From Platynereis dumerilii (taxonomy: Eukaryota > Annelida > Polychaeta > Phyllodocida > Nereididae), in contig JAPTHN010000007.1 in the NCBI GenBank assembly GCA_026936325.1, positions 16,428,337 to 16,492,336 of the forward strand: a stretch of DNA of 64,000 nucleotides, given 5' to 3'. Below, piece after piece: positions 11,870 through 23,956 of the stretch. Position numbers and translations under genes: made by a program. The notes under the pieces were generated by a model, which searched no databases, was not told where the DNA came from, and saw only the letters and a program-made list of their open reading frames with translations. How positions within the stretch are numbered: the first letter of the stretch is position 1; each line of letters opens with the position of its first letter.

Positions 11870-14653
11870 ATGAAGCTTTATTCTGACATCTTGCGCATTG
11901 GTCTAAATAGTCTCAAAAGTAGATCGTCGTATAAGCCTGACTCTCGACCACATGTCCAAAACAGAACCAATGACACTGAATCACTTAAAGTCAAAAACAG
12001 ATTTGATATTTTGATGGACTCAAACAAACCTGATGACATCCCTGGCACAACCGGCAAAACTGACAACCACCTCTTAAAAGTCTGCGTATGGAATGCTCAA
12101 AGTCTAAAGCAAAAAACAGAGGTGGTGAAGAATTTCAGAGATGAATTTGATCTTGACCTGTTTCTTTTCACAGAAACTTGGTTAAAAGCAGATGATATAG
12201 TAGAAATTGGTAACCTGGAAAGAAACGGAGAATTTTTCTACATTGGCACACCTCGTGAAGGGAAACCTGGGGGTGGTGTAGGCTGCATTTTAAAGTCTGG
12301 CATAAAAGCGACAAAAATCAGTAGCATGAAGACCAAAACTTTTGAACATATGGAAATTCAAATACATTTGAGTGGAAAAACTATCACAGTTCTTCTTGTG
12401 TACCGGCCTGAACCCTCACACAAGAATAAATACAAGTTATCGGAGTTTTTCACAGAATTCACACAATTCTTAGCTCATTACCATGCCAATCACAATGAAA
12501 TTATTGTAACTGGTGATTTTAACTTCCACATGAATAAACCTGATGATGCTAAAGTGAGGCAGTTTAACAGCATTCTTGACATGTATGGTCTTGAACAGCA
12601 TGTGTCTTCTCCGACTCACAAAGATGGGAACACGCTGGATTTGGTCATTACACAAAAAAATTCAAATGTGAAAGATTGTACTGTCAGTGACCTGCTCTCG
12701 GACCATAACTGTGTCCTTTTCAATATGGCGATTAGCAAGGGAAAGCCTGTGCAAAAGAAAATATCTTTCAGAAAGACACGTGATATCAATCTGGTAAAAT
12801 ACAAAGATGACATAAGCAAGCTCTTATCACAGAAAATGCAAAAGGAAAAATCGTCGGAATACCTGTCAAAACTTGTCTCACTCTACAATGCATCAAAGAA
12901 AGTTCTGGACAAACATGCCCCGGTTATTACTAAAACGGTGACACTACGCAAACCAACCCCGTTTACAAATGCCAATATCAAAAATCTTAAAACTGCAAAG
13001 AGAAAAGCAGAACGATCATGGAGAAGAACAGGAATGGAAAAAGATTGGCAAGACTTCCAGCTGAAACGGAATGCTTTTAATGATCACCTAAATCAGCTGA
13101 AATCTGATGATTTGAAAGCAAAGATCGAGAGCACTAAGGGAAATTCTAAGGCCATGTTCAAGGTACTTAATTCTAACCTGAACAGGAAACAGGAATTGCC
13201 TTTGCCAAATCACGGAAACAGCAAAGACTTAGCAAATGACTTCAACACATTCTTTGATGACAAAATCAAGAAAATAAGGTCACAACTTGATTCTGGCAAC
13301 ACACACAATAACAATTTTATTGTGGAAAACTTTACTGGACACAAATTATCTCACTTCAAAATGCTATCAAAAGCAGAAATTAAGAAACTGATCAGAAATA
13401 TGCCCGTCAAACACTGTCAACTTGATCCAATTCCTACATGGCTACTGCTGGAGTGCATAGACGAATTTCTTCCAATAATAACTGAAATTGTCAACACATC
13501 GCTAACTCTTAGGGAGATGCCAATTGACCTGAAATATGCGCTTGTCAGGCCACTTTTGAAAAAAGCAGGTCTTGATCTCATCAAGAAGAACTACCGTCCA
13601 GTGTCAAATTTGTCTTTCCTGGGCAAAATCATTGAAAGCGCTGTAATCAAACAATATATGGATCACCTCACTCAGAACAAGCTTGATGATGACAGGCAAT
13701 CAGCCTACAAGCAATTTCATAGCACGGAAACTCTCCTCACAAAAATCCACAATGACATCATGTTGAACATGAGCAAAGGTGAAATAACCATGCTTGTACT
13801 GTTGGATCTGTCTGCTGCATTTGACACTATCGATCACAGTATTCTATTGACAAGGTTGAAAAACAGATATGGTGTGTGCAACTCAGCCCTCAACTGGTTC
13901 AAGTCATATATTTCTGAAAGATCACAGTCTGTAGTGATAAATGACCAAACATCTGAAAAACTGCCACTCAAATTTGGTGTCCCTCAAGGTTCGAAACTTG
14001 GTCCAGTTTTATTCAACTCATATATTGCTCCAGTGAGTGAAGTCGCTTCTCGAAATCAAATTGAGGATCAAAAGTATGCTGATGATGAGCAGCTCATTTT
14101 ATCTTTCAAACCGACCTTCACAGATCAAGAAAATGCTGTTGAGAAAATGGAAAAATGCATTACTGAAATCCGAAAATTTCTTCACGAAAATAAGTTGTGT
14201 AACAATGGCGACAAGACAGAACTTCTCATGATTGCCACACCACACCAACTAAATAAGCTCCAAGTTTCATCAATCAATGTTGAAAATGTTTCAATCAAAA
14301 CAGCAGAGAACATCAGGAACTTAGGCATAACCTTTGACAAAAATATGTCCATGGAGAAACAAGTTAATAAAATGTGCAGAAATGCCTATTTTAATCTGCG
14401 AAACATTTCGAAACTTCGCAAATCCATGAACAAAGATACAGTTAAAACTGTGGTAAATGCTCTGGTCACACCTCATCTGGACTTCTCAATATCTGGTGAA
14501 CAAACTTCAGGTGGCTCAAAACTCAGCTGTTCGTCTCATAGAGAGATTGAAACAACAAGACAGTGTGGTATCACACAGAAAGCAACTTCATTGGCTGCCT
14601 ATTCCTGCACGAATACAGTTTCAGCTGATGACAACCACCTGGAAAGCGTTTAA
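11870..14653 (+). CDS. LINE ORF2: endonuclease and reverse transcriptase (L2 type)
   Basis: This 927-residue frame encodes the enzyme that nicks target DNA and copies the LINE RNA at the nick. The N-terminal endonuclease has N75 (WNAQSL), E102 (TETW), D216/N218 (GDFNF) and D278/H279 (SDHN). The reverse transcriptase has D646 and D652 (LDLSAAFDTIDH), GVPQGS and Y736-ADD, so the visible catalytic residues are present. The first ~65 residues are a linker of unknown role. The last ~50 residues no longer match the family; the expected C-terminal sequence continues in another frame from about 14490. The copy is therefore probably recent but not intact. Confidence 0.85.
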   Translation: MKLYSDILRIGLNSLKSRSSYKPDSRPHVQNRTNDTESLKVKNRFDILMDSNKPDDIPGTTGKTDNHLLKVCVWNAQSLKQKTEVVKNFRDEFDLDLFLFTETWLKADDIVEIGNLERNGEFFYIGTPREGKPGGGVGCILKSGIKATKISSMKTKTFEHMEIQIHLSGKTITVLLVYRPEPSHKNKYKLSEFFTEFTQFLAHYHANHNEIIVTGDFNFHMNKPDDAKVRQFNSILDMYGLEQHVSSPTHKDGNTLDLVITQKNSNVKDCTVSDLLSDHNCVLFNMAISKGKPVQKKISFRKTRDINLVKYKDDISKLLSQKMQKEKSSEYLSKLVSLYNASKKVLDKHAPVITKTVTLRKPTPFTNANIKNLKTAKRKAERSWRRTGMEKDWQDFQLKRNAFNDHLNQLKSDDLKAKIESTKGNSKAMFKVLNSNLNRKQELPLPNHGNSKDLANDFNTFFDDKIKKIRSQLDSGNTHNNNFIVENFTGHKLSHFKMLSKAEIKKLIRNMPVKHCQLDPIPTWLLLECIDEFLPIITEIVNTSLTLREMPIDLKYALVRPLLKKAGLDLIKKNYRPVSNLSFLGKIIESAVIKQYMDHLTQNKLDDDRQSAYKQFHSTETLLTKIHNDIMLNMSKGEITMLVLLDLSAAFDTIDHSILLTRLKNRYGVCNSALNWFKSYISERSQSVVINDQTSEKLPLKFGVPQGSKLGPVLFNSYIAPVSEVASRNQIEDQKYADDEQLILSFKPTFTDQENAVEKMEKCITEIRKFLHENKLCNNGDKTELLMIATPHQLNKLQVSSINVENVSIKTAENIRNLGITFDKNMSMEKQVNKMCRNAYFNLRNISKLRKSMNKDTVKTVVNALVTPHLDFSISGEQTSGGSKLSCSSHREIETTRQCGITQKATSLAAYSCTNTVSADDNHLESV

Positions 14654-14906
14654 TGGCCAAGCACCCTTGTACATTCAACAATTGGTTCAGCTTAAACCAA
14701 GTCAAGACTGGAATCTGAGAAGCAATAGTAAAATCTTGTTGAAAGAGCTAGCGTCTAACAGTCAAAATAAATTTGAAGACCGAGCTTTCTCCTTTGCAGC
14801 ACCAAAACTCTGGAACAAGTTACCAGACAGTGTTCGCATTTCAAAGACTCTTGAGTGTTTCAAGAAAAAACTAAAAACTCACCTATTTAAAACATTCTGC
14901 AAATAA
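14490..14906 (+). pseudogene. Displaced C-terminal region of the L2 LINE ORF2
   Basis: This frame reads LVNKLQVAQNSAVRLI, then HWLPIPARIQFQL, then APKLWNKLPDSVR and FKKKLKTHLFK before a stop. That is the normal L2/CR1 ORF2 C-terminus after the RT thumb. It is out of frame with the upstream 927-residue frame. The residues expected just before LVNKLQ (a PHLDYCNSLL-like stretch) are partly missing, so a small deletion with a frame change lies near 14485-14500. An artificial break from assembly is possible. Confidence 0.75.
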
Positions 14907-15039
14907 TCTATACCCACACAAGCGCTTCTGAGCAGTTTACTGGAAGAGGCGCTATATAAATTACTATTATTATTATTATTATTAAGGAAATGTACTCAAA
15001 GGCCAGTTTATTATTGCAAGAAATTGTGTAATGTTAGGG

Positions 15040-15316
15040 ATTATTTTTAGTAGGTTTCTTGTCCGTTAACTCTGGTAAAAATTAATTTTTTTAAGAAGAT
15101 ATAATGAATCTGTGTCTCTAAAGGTGCCCTGGGCCGCATTTCATGACTTTTGGTTTCCATAGCAACAGATTAACCATTTATTTTTGTCTCCATGATCTGA
15201 TTTTTTGAGGATAATTTGCAAATTTCTTCAATATTATCTGACTCAAATATCATGTTTCTATATTAAAAATTGCAAAAGCTATGGCAAGTTGGACAGAACT
15301 TTTGGAAAACCCCTCG
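15040..15316. mobile_element. Right end of a second mariner-like MITE copy
   Basis: The sequence from about 15070, and clearly from 15129, matches the right half of the MITE at 8742-9718. It ends in the complete tip ACTTTTGGAAAACCCCTCG followed by TA (15317-15318). The left half is not found next to it. The L2 LINE and its monomers may have displaced it, or the left TIR at 8742 may belong to it. Confidence 0.55.
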
Positions 15317-15352
15317 TATGTCTTTAAGGCAGCTACACAGATGTACAGATAG

Positions 15353-15560
15353 ACCTACATGTATATTCTAGCTGAGCAGATCAGTGTGCATGCTCAGCGG
15401 AAGTCATTTAACTTCTTCAGGTGGTTAGCTTTCTATCCACTTCCGGTTAAGAGAAGCCAGCAGGACAGTTACCTGAGGCATGGTTCAGTCAAGTGGCCAG
15501 GTGGCAAGATTGATCTGTCCAAATCGCTTGTCTCTTTCACGATCATTTTAATCTTGCTTG
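15353..15560. repeat. Local duplicate, partner of 7524-7700
   Basis: It shares the GAGCAGATCAGTGTGCATGC block and the downstream TTTCTATCNACTTCCG. Both copies sit outside a MITE end or the LINE. No coding content is supported. Confidence 0.7.
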
Positions 15561-16700
15561 ACCTTCAGCAATTATGTCAAAATACTGAAAGCAGAACATA
15601 GCAGATTAAACAGGACAGGTAACTGAGCTCTGGCAAGTGTCTCCTGAAGGGCCAGACCAATGTCACACTGTGTATTTTATAAGTTTCAAACAAATTAGGA
15701 AAAACAAATTCAGGCACCTTCAGACAATCAAAAATTTGAACATCACAAACAATCGTCAGGTACACAAGAAAATTACAAATTTCACTAAATTGTCAAAATT
15801 TATGGAATCACATATTGAATCCAATCAAACAGTTTTAAAGGGTTATGCTGACATTTTCAATTTTTTTACCAGAAATTGTTATTTTAGAAAGGAAACAGTT
15901 AAATTTGAATTTGTCTTTCAGACAAAAAAAAAAGAAATTACATTATCATTAATTTATAATTTCCATTCAAACAAGTCTTGTGGACATTTCCACATAAAGT
16001 AAAAGTAAAGTACATACAATACCTCTCAATAATTACATACAATAAATCAGACAAGAAGAAGGTAAACAAGCACTCTTAGAGTCGCAGCATCGCCAATGCA
16101 CATGAATTTGTCTGTGGAATACAAATAATTAGGCCCTGATAGGTGGCCTATTACATAATAATTATATGGAGGATCGAAAAAAAAAAAGAAACCGTTTAAA
16201 TTTCGTAGTGATCTGTACAGTTGTGCACATCTACAATGTTATTAATGTGATATGCATATGAAAAGAACTTCTAAAATGGGCTGGACATGGCCAGAGGATT
16301 GGGAATTTCACCCCTTAAGTAGATTTCAGGATAGATGCATTACCGCCCTATGCATAGCATGGGCGGTAATTACATCCCACATTTAGCGGAAGAACTGTAT
16401 CCTGTATTCATAAGCGAAATTACATTGTTTTGTTTTTTTAATCAATCTGAATTGTTGAGAATTGATATAAACACTATTCAAGAATTACAAGAATAGAATT
16501 ATTTTTTATACTATAATAATCATCGAACTGATTTGATTGGGTTGGGAGTCTTTTGATTACCCAATACCCTGTGGGCAATTTGACCCATCTGGACGTCAGG
16601 GGACATCAGTGTGATGTCACAGCCATTACCCTAACGTCAGAATAGGTCAGAATGCCTGCGGGTAATGGGAGCAAAATGGTAGCCTATATATTACAAGTCA
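15561..16700. other. No gene recognised; contains a small perfect hairpin
   Basis: AT-rich sequence. The only clear structure is a stem with perfect 10-base arms, ATTACCGCCC at 16339-16348 and GGGCGGTAAT at 16361-16370, around a 12-base loop. Nearby TGGACGTCAGGGG and CCCTAACGTCAG (16590-16650) are CRE-like half-sites. The frame at 15637-16002 has no recognised domain and an AT-biased composition, so I do not call it. Confidence 0.4.
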
Positions 16701-17060
16701 CCTGAGAAACAATCTCAGGAATTTGCCAGAAAAGAGAAAAGTGGAATTGCATCTCGGCCACACAAAAATGTCACAAAGAAAATGTCAGGTGCTAAATGAG
16801 GCACATTGGAAATAAAGATGACCCTTTGGAGGCCCCTGCAGACTCCTTCCTTCAAAGATCTTTAGCAAATGATGATTTAGTGGTCAGATGCCTTTTCAGA
16901 GGCATTTCACCTTTGCATGGGCCACTTTCTAAGACCATGAACACATACTGTGCTGAGACAGATGTTTGCTCTTTACAAGACGGGAAGCTGAAAGAAATAT
17001 GAAATGTTAATACGTTTATCACATCCATTGCTCAGCTGCCTCACAAAGAGAATTTTTTGC
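16700..17060. repeat. Fragment related to the ~5 kb duplication
   Basis: It shares the AAATAAAGATGACCCTTTGG block and its surroundings with 1740-1830, 8340-8440 and 19460-19540, in the same orientation. It lies a short distance upstream of duplication copy 2. Confidence 0.6.
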
Positions 17061-17871
17061 TAATTTCTTTTTCACTGTGTATTTTATTTCTCATAGGGTA
17101 CGGAGGAGTAGAATTTGATTTACTTTATAAAATAAAAAGTCACTGCAAATTAGGTGTATTGGCTAGAGTATTGGAAATTGCAAGAAACTAATGACTAAAA
17201 TGTCATACTTCAAGCCAGCCTTCCAATGTGATGCATTCAAAGAGGACAGCAAATGCATAAAAACATGAAAATAAAACTAATGCAGTACATGGCGAGTTGT
17301 ATGCTAAGTCAGAGGAGTCGAAGCACATAGTATTTGCATCATCCCAAATATAACTTACTCCAGGAACAAATATGTCAAGCAATGTATTGCTACAAATGCC
17401 AATCTGCTGAGCAAATTTACCGACTCTGTATTTTTGTTTGTTTTTCACTATTGTGAGATTTCTGTTTATACACCCTTACTGTTGACAATAGTTGGGAAAT
17501 GATGAGCCATTACCATAAAGAAAGTGTAATAATAAGTGTGGTGTTTGGTTGGTGACATTATCATTACAAACATTCCAGTCAATGAGTGGGAGTATGGGGG
17601 TGGCAGCACAATGTGATGTCGTGGCGATGGTGGTGATGCAATGATTTTAAAGAGTAAAAATCCTCACTGGAATTATCCTTGTTTCGGACTAGAGATTATC
17701 CTCTTATCTCTTGTGTTTTTGTTGACAGGCAAGGGATTTATAAATAACAACCTTTCCGCTTGACTGAACTGTGTCAGATATCCTGCAAGGCATCCCTTCA
17801 CCGCAAGTGGATAGAAAGCTAACCATCGGATGAAATTAAGTAACTTCTGCTTAGTGCACTTTTGTAACTAT
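17061..17871. other. No gene recognised
   Basis: There is mixed sequence with an inverted relative of the 7524/15353 block at 17790-17865. No supportable reading frame, RNA gene or element end was found. Confidence 0.4.
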
Positions 17872-20800
17872 CTTGTTACATTACTGAATTGGATTGTATT
17901 TTTTGTCTGTTCTGTACTTTTTCTCAGAATAACTCCAAAATTGATCAGATAGTTAATGCAGTACATGGGATTCGCCGAAATATCTAGGTCACTCTTAATG
18001 GATGAATCTGATATGGCAACCTGGTGTGATAGACACTGCAACCTGCACTTAGTATCATCTTACTACCAGAAAAGACATGCTGCAGGATAAAGAATATTTG
18101 TAACAAGCCATCACGAAAGTAGCTGATAGCATACATGTTTATGTACTGGCTGTTTCAGTCGCAATAGACTAGTGGACAGTAAATTCTCACACAAGAACAG
18201 CTTTTATCGTGAACAGCCCCATGGGAAGCCAGGCAAAGAGATGGTAAAAGCCATTTCAATACATGTTGGCCATTACAAGTGGGTTGTTCACCGTGTTCAG
18301 CAATTTCAGTGGAGCCATTGGAGGACTCCTTTGATGTTGTGCCTGAAAACTGGAAGTTAAGCACTTTCAACAAACTCACAGATATCCTTCAGAGTAACAA
18401 ACACAGAGCCGTGTTGTTGATGAACTTGAAATAAACCCTTTTTTATATTTCTTTATTATATGACAAAACAATTGCATAATACACCAGCTAAGAACAAAAA
18501 CACAAATTTAAAAATCTTCACTGGCACTGTATTTTGTCTGAAGAAACAGATTGCAATGATCAATGATGTTTGTCTGTTCACCTGCGTGGCAGATTGCTGT
18601 AACATTCTAAAGTTATGACAGGCTAAACGTCCAAATAAACTCAGATTATATCTTAGAATTTATAAGATATGAGTGTACATGCTTGTTTGAAATCATGCCT
18701 TGTCAGCAATCAACTATTTGTGCTGGCTCTTTCAGCAATGGAACAAACATTATTACGTCTCAACTCTATGGGTTATTTACACCATGATCTTCATTAGAAA
18801 GACTTGTATATTTTCCTGTTGACCTGGATGAATATTTATGTGCATTGCTTTAATAGCAGGGAAATGTGAGATTAAGCAAAGAACTGTGAAGCTGTGAGGA
18901 TCTGACATGTCATTAGACCAACTAAAGTACTGGAACTGTTTGTCCCTCAGTGTACAGTTAAGTGTGCAATGATAGCAGAACGTTGGCTCCTTTCTTTACA
19001 TTTAATCAGCCTTTGATTGTCAGCCGCAGAAGGACCTCTTCTCATTACTGCTGGTAATTTAAGGGCAGCATCTGAATGGCCTTGATGCCAGAAACAGGTC
19101 AATCCAACCAAATAGTTCATCCTTAATGTAGGATGTATTTGATGAATCATGGTTTAGCAGCATCTGGTGCTGTTGTCCTATTGAATTGTTAGGCTTCCAA
19201 AGACATGAGAGAAAGAAATACAAGCATTTGGACATTTTTTTTGTATGCAATTGCAAAATGAAAATAGTTGCAGTGAATCTGGAAATCCAAAAATGGTGGT
19301 ACGATCCTATTGAAAGGCCAGAAAATATGATGATGTCTTCAGCTATAAAGCTTAGCATGCTGTTGACTTTTGCTGCTTGTAGTCGACTTTTGCTGCTTGC
19401 GGTAGGCAGCAAAAGATGTAATTGTGTCAGAAAGAAAATGTTGAGTCCTTACGAGACCCATGAGAAATAAAGATGACCCTTTGGAAGCCCCTGCTGAGTC
19501 CTTCCTCCTAACATCTTTGGCAAATGAAGATTTAGTACAGTCCTGGAAATAAGTGATGTCGCATTTGTTGTGACACCACTGTTTATAACTTGAGATTGAC
19601 TGATTTTGACAAGAAATGGCTTAGATGAAAGCTAAAGGCTTTTAAATATGCGCATGAATACCAATAATACCCTATAAGACAATACAAGCATATGCAATTC
19701 GAATTTGGAGATTGCAGAAGAAGAGCCATTTTGCAAATAACACACAGATACATGTATGGTAAAAATGCAATAGTTGACCTTGAACATCTCACTTATTTTG
19801 ATAATGTTCTGGCATTATAATATTTGCATGTTTTGAAGAATTACAAAACTGGTGGGAGCCTATTCCAAGTCACATGACAAATTCCAATTAGAATACAACC
19901 ATAGCAGTGATCACAAACTGTTAAAGTTGCCCTGAATGATAAAACCCTTTGCTAAATATGGGTTGTTTCACAGGCAATATAAAATAAACTTGTGATAAAA
20001 AATATTTTTGACAAATTTGTTGAAGTGTTTATTTGACTACATAAATTATTTAGTTATTTGCTGTGTTTTTTCAAGATAATTCCTCCATCCTCCAGCACAG
20101 CCTTTGTTGATGACGTCACAATGACCATTGTCATGAATATATAGTTACAAGTTAACAAATTCTAATAATGGTGATGACGTCACAATTTAGAAAACATGCA
20201 AGACAAGATTTTTTTCCGTGCGTACCCGAAATAAATCCAGGGGTCATTTAGTGCATATGTTTGGTCATTTCACTAAGAAAAAACGATGGTACAGCAAAGA
20301 AATTTTGCATACTTAGTAGTATGAACACACTGCACAAAGTTATGTAAAAATTAGAGAAACTTTAGGTTCTATCCTGACCTATCATTCTGGGTAACTGTTA
20401 AACACTGTTTGTTACTATGTGTGCTTTCAGCAGCTAGACATGGGATAAAAATATATAAGAAAATCAGCAACTTATAGAACTAACAACACCCAACAATAAC
20501 TGTGAATTTTGAGAAAATGTTTTTCATAGTCAACTGTTAAATTTGATAGAATCTGTGACAAACATATCAAAACACGTGTCCAGGGAATTTCTTTGAATTG
20601 TCATTTGCCAATATATGGATGAATAAAATTAATTTACAAGCCCTTATATACCATGTCTATCAATGACTGGTACTTCTGCTGGTGCTTTTACACCGTACTC
20701 ATAATTCATAATACAAAGTTTCAGCTCAGTCTGAATTTTCTTAAAATTAATAATAAATGTCTGTCACAAATGTGCTTGGAAAAGAGTCTGTCTTGTAGCA

Positions 20801-22992
20801 AGAAATTGATCGAGATGACAAGGGGACAATGAAGCTTTAGCCAAGAACCAAAAGAACCAAAAATGACTTATTTTTGCTAATTTTTGACAGATGTGGCCAT
20901 TCTCGAGTGCAAGTAACTGCATGATAATATCTGGCCAACTTCCCATCACAAAAGAATCTTTCCATAGGCCCTGTGAAACATGCATCAGGATATATTGCAT
21001 GAGACGAAATTTACTTGAAAGTCAAAATTTTTCAGCATTTGATCAAGAGCGTACATTTCAACTTCCATATACAGCAAGGATTCATTCTGAACGCATGGTC
21101 TGGATTTGGCATATATTTCCCTTATATATCTGTTTTAGAATTGAAGCTGTGTGTTCTCTATTTGCAATATCCCAAATATAACTCACTCCCACCTTTTTGT
21201 ACAAATGTGACAAGCAATATGCTCTGAGTCACCACAACAGACACCAATCGGGAGAGCAAATTTGCAAAGACTCTTTTTCATTATTGTGGTGTTTGTATCT
21301 ATAGTGGTATTCAGTGCACATATCTTATTTTCAATTTATACAGTCGCATCAAAACAGATGAAACAATTCCGTACTTCAGCATGTTCGTCACACTCCCTCA
21401 AAATCATCCACAATTGGTCCAGGTGGTCTGTACAATCTGATTCTGTGTGATTGGCATGACTTTAGGGGAATGCTGGCACAGAATCTATCGCTTCATGCAT
21501 TACGTGGCAATTGTTGTGGCGAAATGGAAAATATCAACTTATCCTGTGAAGTTATCATCATTTTTGTACATAGAAGTCCATCTAACACTACAGTACAACC
21601 CAAAATAAAGCAAGAAAATTTCCTGTCAGAAGTCCTCTGTTCTCCTATTTTGCCCTCCTTTCTCCTCTGCACCCTAAATCTCCTTACAACTACCTTTGAC
21701 TCCTCACCACAACCTTAGCCCACATCAAAAACTCTATTAAAACAGCTGTGAATGAAATTGCAATAAACAAAGGGGTACAATATTAAAGAAATCAAACACA
21801 GTGGGGTGATGAAGTTTGAATTGACGTTGGCTGAATGTGAATTAAATGTAATTTTAAAAGGTATTTTCAAGTAGGAAAAAGTAGGAAGGGATTTGGAGGG
21901 AGCCAAAAGATGTGAAAGGGTAAAGTAGTGGCTGATTCTTCCTTCCTGCTGGGGTAATCGTACTTTATTTTGGTTGTACTGTATCTTCATATTCCTCATC
22001 AACTGATATTTTCGCTTCCATAAGTCAATCGTTTCATTGTTTCTCAGGGATTTATTCACTAGAAATAAAATTGCAAACTTTGAAACAAATTCACTTCATA
22101 AAATACTACGGTACACGGTACAACAGCTGTTTAATCAAATGGGTAACCTTGCGATAAGTCACCAGCATATATGCTTCAAGAATCAATTTCATCTGACATT
22201 TAGTCAGGACAATTATTTATGAGATAAAAGAAGACTCCAAACCTGCAAGGCCTTTGACAAAATATATATTCAGTGGAGATTCAAAAGCAAAATCCCAGCT
22301 GGTTTTCATCTAGATCATATGTTAAATTGCCAGCCCTTGTATTGGGGTCTGCACTGGCCAAGTGACAGATCCCTCACATGAGATAAATGTACATGACGTT
22401 TTGGACTCCTGTCTGATCAATAAACCCATGTGAGCATTCAGAACTTGGGTAATAATTATAGCGCTTACCGTATCTAGCTATTTTATTTATTTCAAAAAGC
22501 ATTTACTACTGCTTCAATGCAGACCATCTGACCTCCAGCTTAGGGTGATCAATGTCAGACCTTGAGAGATTCTTAACATACATTTCACCACTTTCAAAGC
22601 GAAATATTGACTTTAAAGGCCTGCAATTTGGTAGATACCGGGGAGTCAGATCAGAGGACATGTGGTCTGGTTGCACTTCCAAATATCAAAGGGCGGTCCA
22701 TGGTGACATTACTAACCACTTTTCTCCAGACAAAGATCAACGTCACCAACACTGACCCTTTCAGATACACCTGAAGCAAGCTGGCTGCAAATGCAGAGCA
22801 CTTACCTAAATTAGCTGCCGCAACTTGAGCTAATTGATATTTGAAAATATAGAGTAAAGATTACTGAGGAAAATAAAAAAAAGACTGAAAGAAAGTAGAA
22901 AATAAGAAAGAAAGATAATTTTAAAGGCAGAATGATGTCTACAAGAGGAAAATAAGCAGCCAAACACGAAAGAAAGAAGGCTGTAAATACAT

Positions 22993-23010
<18 letters not shown>
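17872..23010. repeat. Segmental duplication, copy 2 (~5.1 kb)
   Basis: This is the direct partner of 133-4985. Copy 2 holds about 1 kb (roughly 19540-20480) with no counterpart in copy 1; that insert carries two cAMP-response-type palindromes. The AT-rich stretch at 21630-21960 is also poorly matched. No reading frame is conserved between copies. Confidence 0.8.
20111..20182. promoter_or_regulatory. Pair of perfect CRE palindromes 64 bp apart
   Basis: TGACGTCA occurs at 20111-20118 and again at 20175-20182, both in the context GATGACGTCACAAT. CREB/ATF family proteins bind this palindrome in animals. The pair sits in the copy-2-specific insert, with no promoter or gene seen beside it, so a role is uncertain. 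The repeated context suggests a local duplication. Confidence 0.35.
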
Positions 23011-23081
<71 letters not shown>

Positions 23082-23215
23082 CAGATCGATAGATCAATAG
23101 ATAGATAGATAGATCGATAGATAATAAATAGATAGATCGATTGATAGTTAGATCGATAGATCGATAGATAGATAGCTAGATAGATAGCTAGATAGGCAGA
23201 TAGATTCTAACGTTG
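22994..23215. repeat. (GATA)n microsatellite with GATC interruptions
   Basis: About 220 bases of GATA repeats, with GATCGATA and GCTA variants toward the right end. It ends duplication copy 2 and corresponds to the much shorter tract at 4915-4980. Confidence 0.95.
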
Positions 23216-23955
23216 ATATATAGGCCTACAGTTATAACTGGAGAGAAACAAGCACAATTGTCCAATGTCCACTTCTATCACAGTAGGGCATTGATAGAGA
23301 TCAGTCCTTGGGCATTGTGCTTAAGAGGCTTACGACTTGACCCCCAAGATAATTAGTAGCATGGAGGCAATCAGTCCTTTTCTATCCATCGTGGTCCACT
23401 TTTAACTGACATATTCTCTGTGTAGGTCGGAGGAAAGGCCATTCTAATGACATTCAGTAAGCTTCTGGTGGCATTTTCTTTAAGATGTCACTTGTGGTGT
23501 CTTCTGTAGATTCCTATGTTATGTCGTCAAACCTCGTGAGAGGTAAGAAGAGGTGCCCTTGGAGGGCTCACAAATATATTTCTACCAACTTGAATTCCAG
23601 TGCTTCTCACAGCCTTATTGCAGACCATCTTTCTCGGAAAGTCATTGTAATAAGGGGGACTTAGAACAAATATTCTTCGGGGTATAGTGCGTAGACTTAC
23701 CTTTATGAACCTTGGATTGCCAACTGTTGGCTAATTAATTGGACAATAACTTTAGACACGTACAATACAATTGCAAGACACATTGCCAAGGTGCATGATA
23801 AGCTTGTATCTCCCATGCAGTGATGCCATCATGATCACCATGATCCTTCTCAGCTGTGGGGATAATTGCTGGGCTGGACCGGCTGGAAATATCCTCTAGC
23901 TTAACAGTGGGGATAGCAAGTCCACTAATGATCACCCAAGGTGGCATGTTCATTT
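23216..23955. other. No gene recognised
   Basis: Unique-looking sequence between the GATA tract and the TIR element. The short minus-strand frame at 23735-23953 has no recognised domain. I see no element ends. Confidence 0.35.
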
Positions 23956-23956
23956 A

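Larger units (their letters stand above)
11870..14983 (+). mobile_element. L2-clade LINE, full endonuclease-RT region and 3' end
   Basis: The element carries an AP-type endonuclease, a reverse transcriptase and the L2-type C-terminal region. It ends with GGCGCTATATAAATTACT and (ATT)n at 14950-14983, the 3' signature of the L2 clade. Its 5' limit is unclear; the tandem array from 10300 probably belongs to it. A target-site duplication was not identified. Confidence 0.85.

Noticed and set aside
15637-16002. 121-residue plus-strand frame
   Set aside because: AT-biased, with no recognisable domain and no second copy to test conservation.
22994-23215. CRISPR-like repeat array
   Set aside because: Simple four-base microsatellite without spacers.
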